From Nitriliruptoraceae bacterium (lineage in GTDB: Bacteria; Actinomycetota; Nitriliruptoria; Nitriliruptorales; Nitriliruptoraceae), in assembly GCA_007121975.1 (NCBI GenBank), contig SKJO01000034.1, positions 1 to 5,347 on the forward strand: 5,347 bases of DNA. The letters are read 5' to 3'. Positions 5,295 through 5,347 of the stretch are shown in pieces. The translations under genes were made by a program, and so were the position numbers. Each line of letters starts with the position of its first letter. Position 1 is the stretch's first letter. The notes beneath the pieces were generated by a model, which was not told the DNA's origin, did no database searches, and saw only the letters and a list, made by a program, of their open reading frames with translations.

Positions 5295-5300
5295 TCCTTC
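5295..5300 (-). promoter_or_regulatory. Ribosome binding site of the propeller-SLH gene
   Basis: GAAGGA on the minus strand lies 10 nt before the ATG at 5284, at the long end of normal spacing. It supports that start, which is also where the signal peptide begins. The 47 nt further upstream to the window edge show no clear promoter boxes. Confidence 0.55.
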
Positions 5301-5347
5301 AGTCGTTGTCCTGATGGTCGGTCTGGGGTCAGCGGGTAGCCGCGCAG

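Overview
The window looks like chromosomal DNA from a high-GC actinobacterium. The coding regions have very high GC at third codon positions, and the intergenic hairpins are long, GC-rich and lack U-runs. The two largest genes encode exported proteins with actinobacterial-type S-layer homology (SLH) repeats. A lineage such as the Nitriliruptoria or a relative is an inference from the style of the SLH repeats only. Every gene I can support lies on the minus strand.

In transcription order (right to left), the first gene (5284-3278) encodes a 668-residue secreted protein. It has a signal peptide, a PQQ-like beta-propeller body and three C-terminal SLH repeats, and it ends at a 13-bp hairpin (3207-3238). 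A second SLH gene follows (3070-2345). Its 241-residue product has a signal peptide, an Asp/Ser-rich linker containing a 21-residue tandem duplication, and two SLH repeats. It ends at a 13-bp hairpin (2288-2331). Next is a tRNA-Ala(GGC) gene (2244-2171), closed by a perfect 17-bp hairpin (2130-2166). The hairpins suggest largely separate transcription units. The two SLH proteins share repeat length and signature residues, so they are probably paralogous cell-surface proteins anchored to the same wall polymer.

After about 500 bases with no intact gene (one short coding-like relic at 1909-2035), there is a compact type II toxin-antitoxin operon. A FitA/VapB-like ribbon-helix-helix antitoxin (1558-1310) overlaps a FitB/VapC-like PIN-domain toxin (1313-903) by ATGA. 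It has its own plausible promoter and a good ribosome binding site. The toxin has Tyr where this PIN subfamily usually has Asn in the DTN motif.

The left 900 bases hold no gene I can defend. They contain two copies of a 113-nt direct repeat (the first 34 nt identical), several strong hairpins, and a frameshifted coding-like relic at 504-660. This looks like decayed accessory DNA next to the toxin-antitoxin pair. I found no CRISPR array, intact insertion sequence, riboswitch or clearly new multi-gene system.
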